Shown in pieces: positions 6,380 through 6,840 of a DNA stretch of 6,840 nucleotides. The translations under genes were made by a program, and so were the position numbers. The notes beneath the pieces were generated by a model. The model was not told the DNA's origin, did no database searches, and saw only the letters and a program-made list of their open reading frames with translations. Every line of letters starts with the position of its first letter. Within the stretch, counting starts at the first letter, position 1. The stretch is from Syntrophobacterales bacterium (GTDB lineage: Bacteria > Desulfobacterota > Syntrophia > Syntrophales > UBA6807), in assembly GCA_021159265.1 (NCBI GenBank), contig JAGGSD010000182.1, positions 1 to 6,840 on the forward strand. The letters run 5' to 3'.

Positions 6380-6563
6380 CTAGGAGGCTGTCCGAGAATA
6401 GCTTTGTCGCGAGGGCGAGCGAAAATTTCTCGGGCAAGGCGGCAAGGCCAAAAGCACCGGAAGCGTAGCTGCGCCTACGGTGAGGAGATTTTGGTCTTGC
6501 TAACGCAGCACGTGGAATTTGCAGCCGCCCGCAGCAGAAGAGTATTCTCGGACAGCCTCCTAG
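6380..6563. mobile_element. MITE-like palindromic insertion with perfect 21-base terminal inverted repeats
   Basis: The left end (6380-6400, starting CTAGGAGGCTGTCCGAG) and the right end (6543-6563) are exact reverse complements. The inside is also nearly symmetric about 6471: GCAAGGCCAAAA (6442-6453) faces TTTTGGTCTTGC (6489-6500), and CGTAG (6464-6468) faces CTACG (6475-6479) around a 6-base loop. The whole unit of about 180 bases could therefore fold as one long hairpin. It is more GC-rich than its AT-rich flanks and encodes no transposase, as expected of a non-autonomous element moved in trans. The palindrome CTAG sits at both ends, so the target duplication could be TA or CTAG; the sequence alone cannot tell which. 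Open frames across it on both strands are by-products of the palindrome. The source transposase family is not identified. Confidence 0.82.
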
Positions 6564-6576
6564 CATTATATTAATG
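6564..6576. promoter_or_regulatory. CATTA-TAT-TAATG palindrome before arsR, candidate autoregulatory site
   Basis: A perfect 5-3-5 inverted repeat starts at the first base after the inserted element and ends 20 bases before the arsR ATG. ArsR-family repressors usually bind AT-rich inverted repeats in their own promoter regions, so location and composition fit. It is short and in AT-rich DNA, so chance is possible. Relative to the pre-insertion layout it would lie just after the transcription start. Confidence 0.3.
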
Positions 6577-6596
6577 TACTTGTGTATAAGGGTTAT

Positions 6597-6840
6597 ATGG
6601 CTGATTTAGATTATGAAAAAATGTCGGATTTTTTCAAGGCCCTGGGAAATCCGACCAGGCTCAAAATAGTGAAGGAACTGGCAAGGGGCGAGAGGTGTGT
6701 GGGTGAGGTGGAAAGCAGTGTCCGTGTGAGTCAGGCAAATGTTTCACAACACCTTACCCTTCTGAAGGCACAAGGTATCGTTGATTGCCGCAGAGAAGGC
6801 ACAACGCGCTGTTACTATCTCAGACAACCGGATTTGATAA
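6597..6840 (+). CDS. ArsR/SmtB-family transcriptional repressor, N-terminal part (runs off the window)
   Basis: Eighty-one codons are visible, with no stop before the edge. The product is a small winged-helix DNA-binding repressor that normally dimerises and leaves DNA when it binds a metal or other effector. Family marks are FFKALGNPTRLKIVKELARG (12-31), the recognition helix SQANVSQHLTLLKAQGIV (45-62) and the wing CRREGTTRCYYLRQPD (64-79). The classical arsenic/cadmium motif ELCVCDL reads ERCVGEVE here: only one cysteine (C34) remains, with others at C64 and C72 in the wing, so the usual metal site is not intact. The ligand is unknown and could be a metal, a thiol-reactive signal or something else. 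The ATG at 6597 is preceded by AAGGG at 4 bases, a rather short gap; M9 has no better site. Its promoter probably lies beyond the palindromic insertion, which would lengthen the leader. The genes it controls, possibly downstream, are out of view. Confidence 0.85.
   Translation, partial: MADLDYEKMSDFFKALGNPTRLKIVKELARGERCVGEVESSVRVSQANVSQHLTLLKAQGIVDCRREGTTRCYYLRQPDLI

Noticed and set aside
6216..6574. Open frames on both strands across the palindromic element
   Set aside because: They are caused by the GC-rich palindrome itself; both translations contain the mirrored terminal repeats and no transposase-like motif.

Overview
The window looks like a piece of a chromosome from an anaerobic, Gram-negative-type bacterium. 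I would guess the Desulfobacterota (former Deltaproteobacteria) or a similar lineage. This is an inference from three things: the FAD oxidase plus ferredoxin/double-CCG iron-sulfur pair, a periplasmic SurA/PpiC-type chaperone, and a palindromic MITE-like insertion. No rRNA, tRNA or marker gene confirms it.

Layout. The left two thirds is read on the minus strand. From the upstream end it holds a UspA-family universal stress protein (4195-4629), a 290-base regulatory gap, and a tight two-gene unit. That unit encodes a GlcD-like FAD-linked oxidase (2477-3904) and a GlcF/GlpC-like Fe-S protein (1247-2458). A strong rho-independent terminator follows (1171-1197), then an exported parvulin-type peptidyl-prolyl isomerase (147-1145). 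The right third is read on the plus strand: a 12-helix MFS transporter (4867-6093), a 500-base stretch with no convincing gene, and the first 81 codons of an ArsR-family repressor that runs off the window (6597-6840). The uspA-like and MFS genes are divergent and share a 237-base promoter region. A good -35 box and an 8-8-8 inverted repeat lie in front of the MFS gene.

How the genes may work together. The FAD subunit should oxidise a small organic substrate, most likely a 2-hydroxy acid, and pass electrons through the two ferredoxin-type clusters and CCG-type site(s) of its partner to an unknown carrier. The MFS protein could import or export an organic anion, but nothing in the sequence ties it to that oxidase. 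The UspA protein keeps its ATP-binding motif and is probably a stress-linked cytoplasmic protein. The isomerase acts outside the inner membrane and appears functionally separate.

The most unusual element is a full-length near-palindrome of about 180 bases (6380-6563) with perfect 21-base terminal inverted repeats. It sits between a near-consensus promoter (6348-6375) and the arsR start codon, so it looks like a MITE inserted into a repressor leader. I found no clearly new multi-gene system. The best leads are this insertion, the altered residues of the oxidase pair, and the terminator placed just before the isomerase gene.
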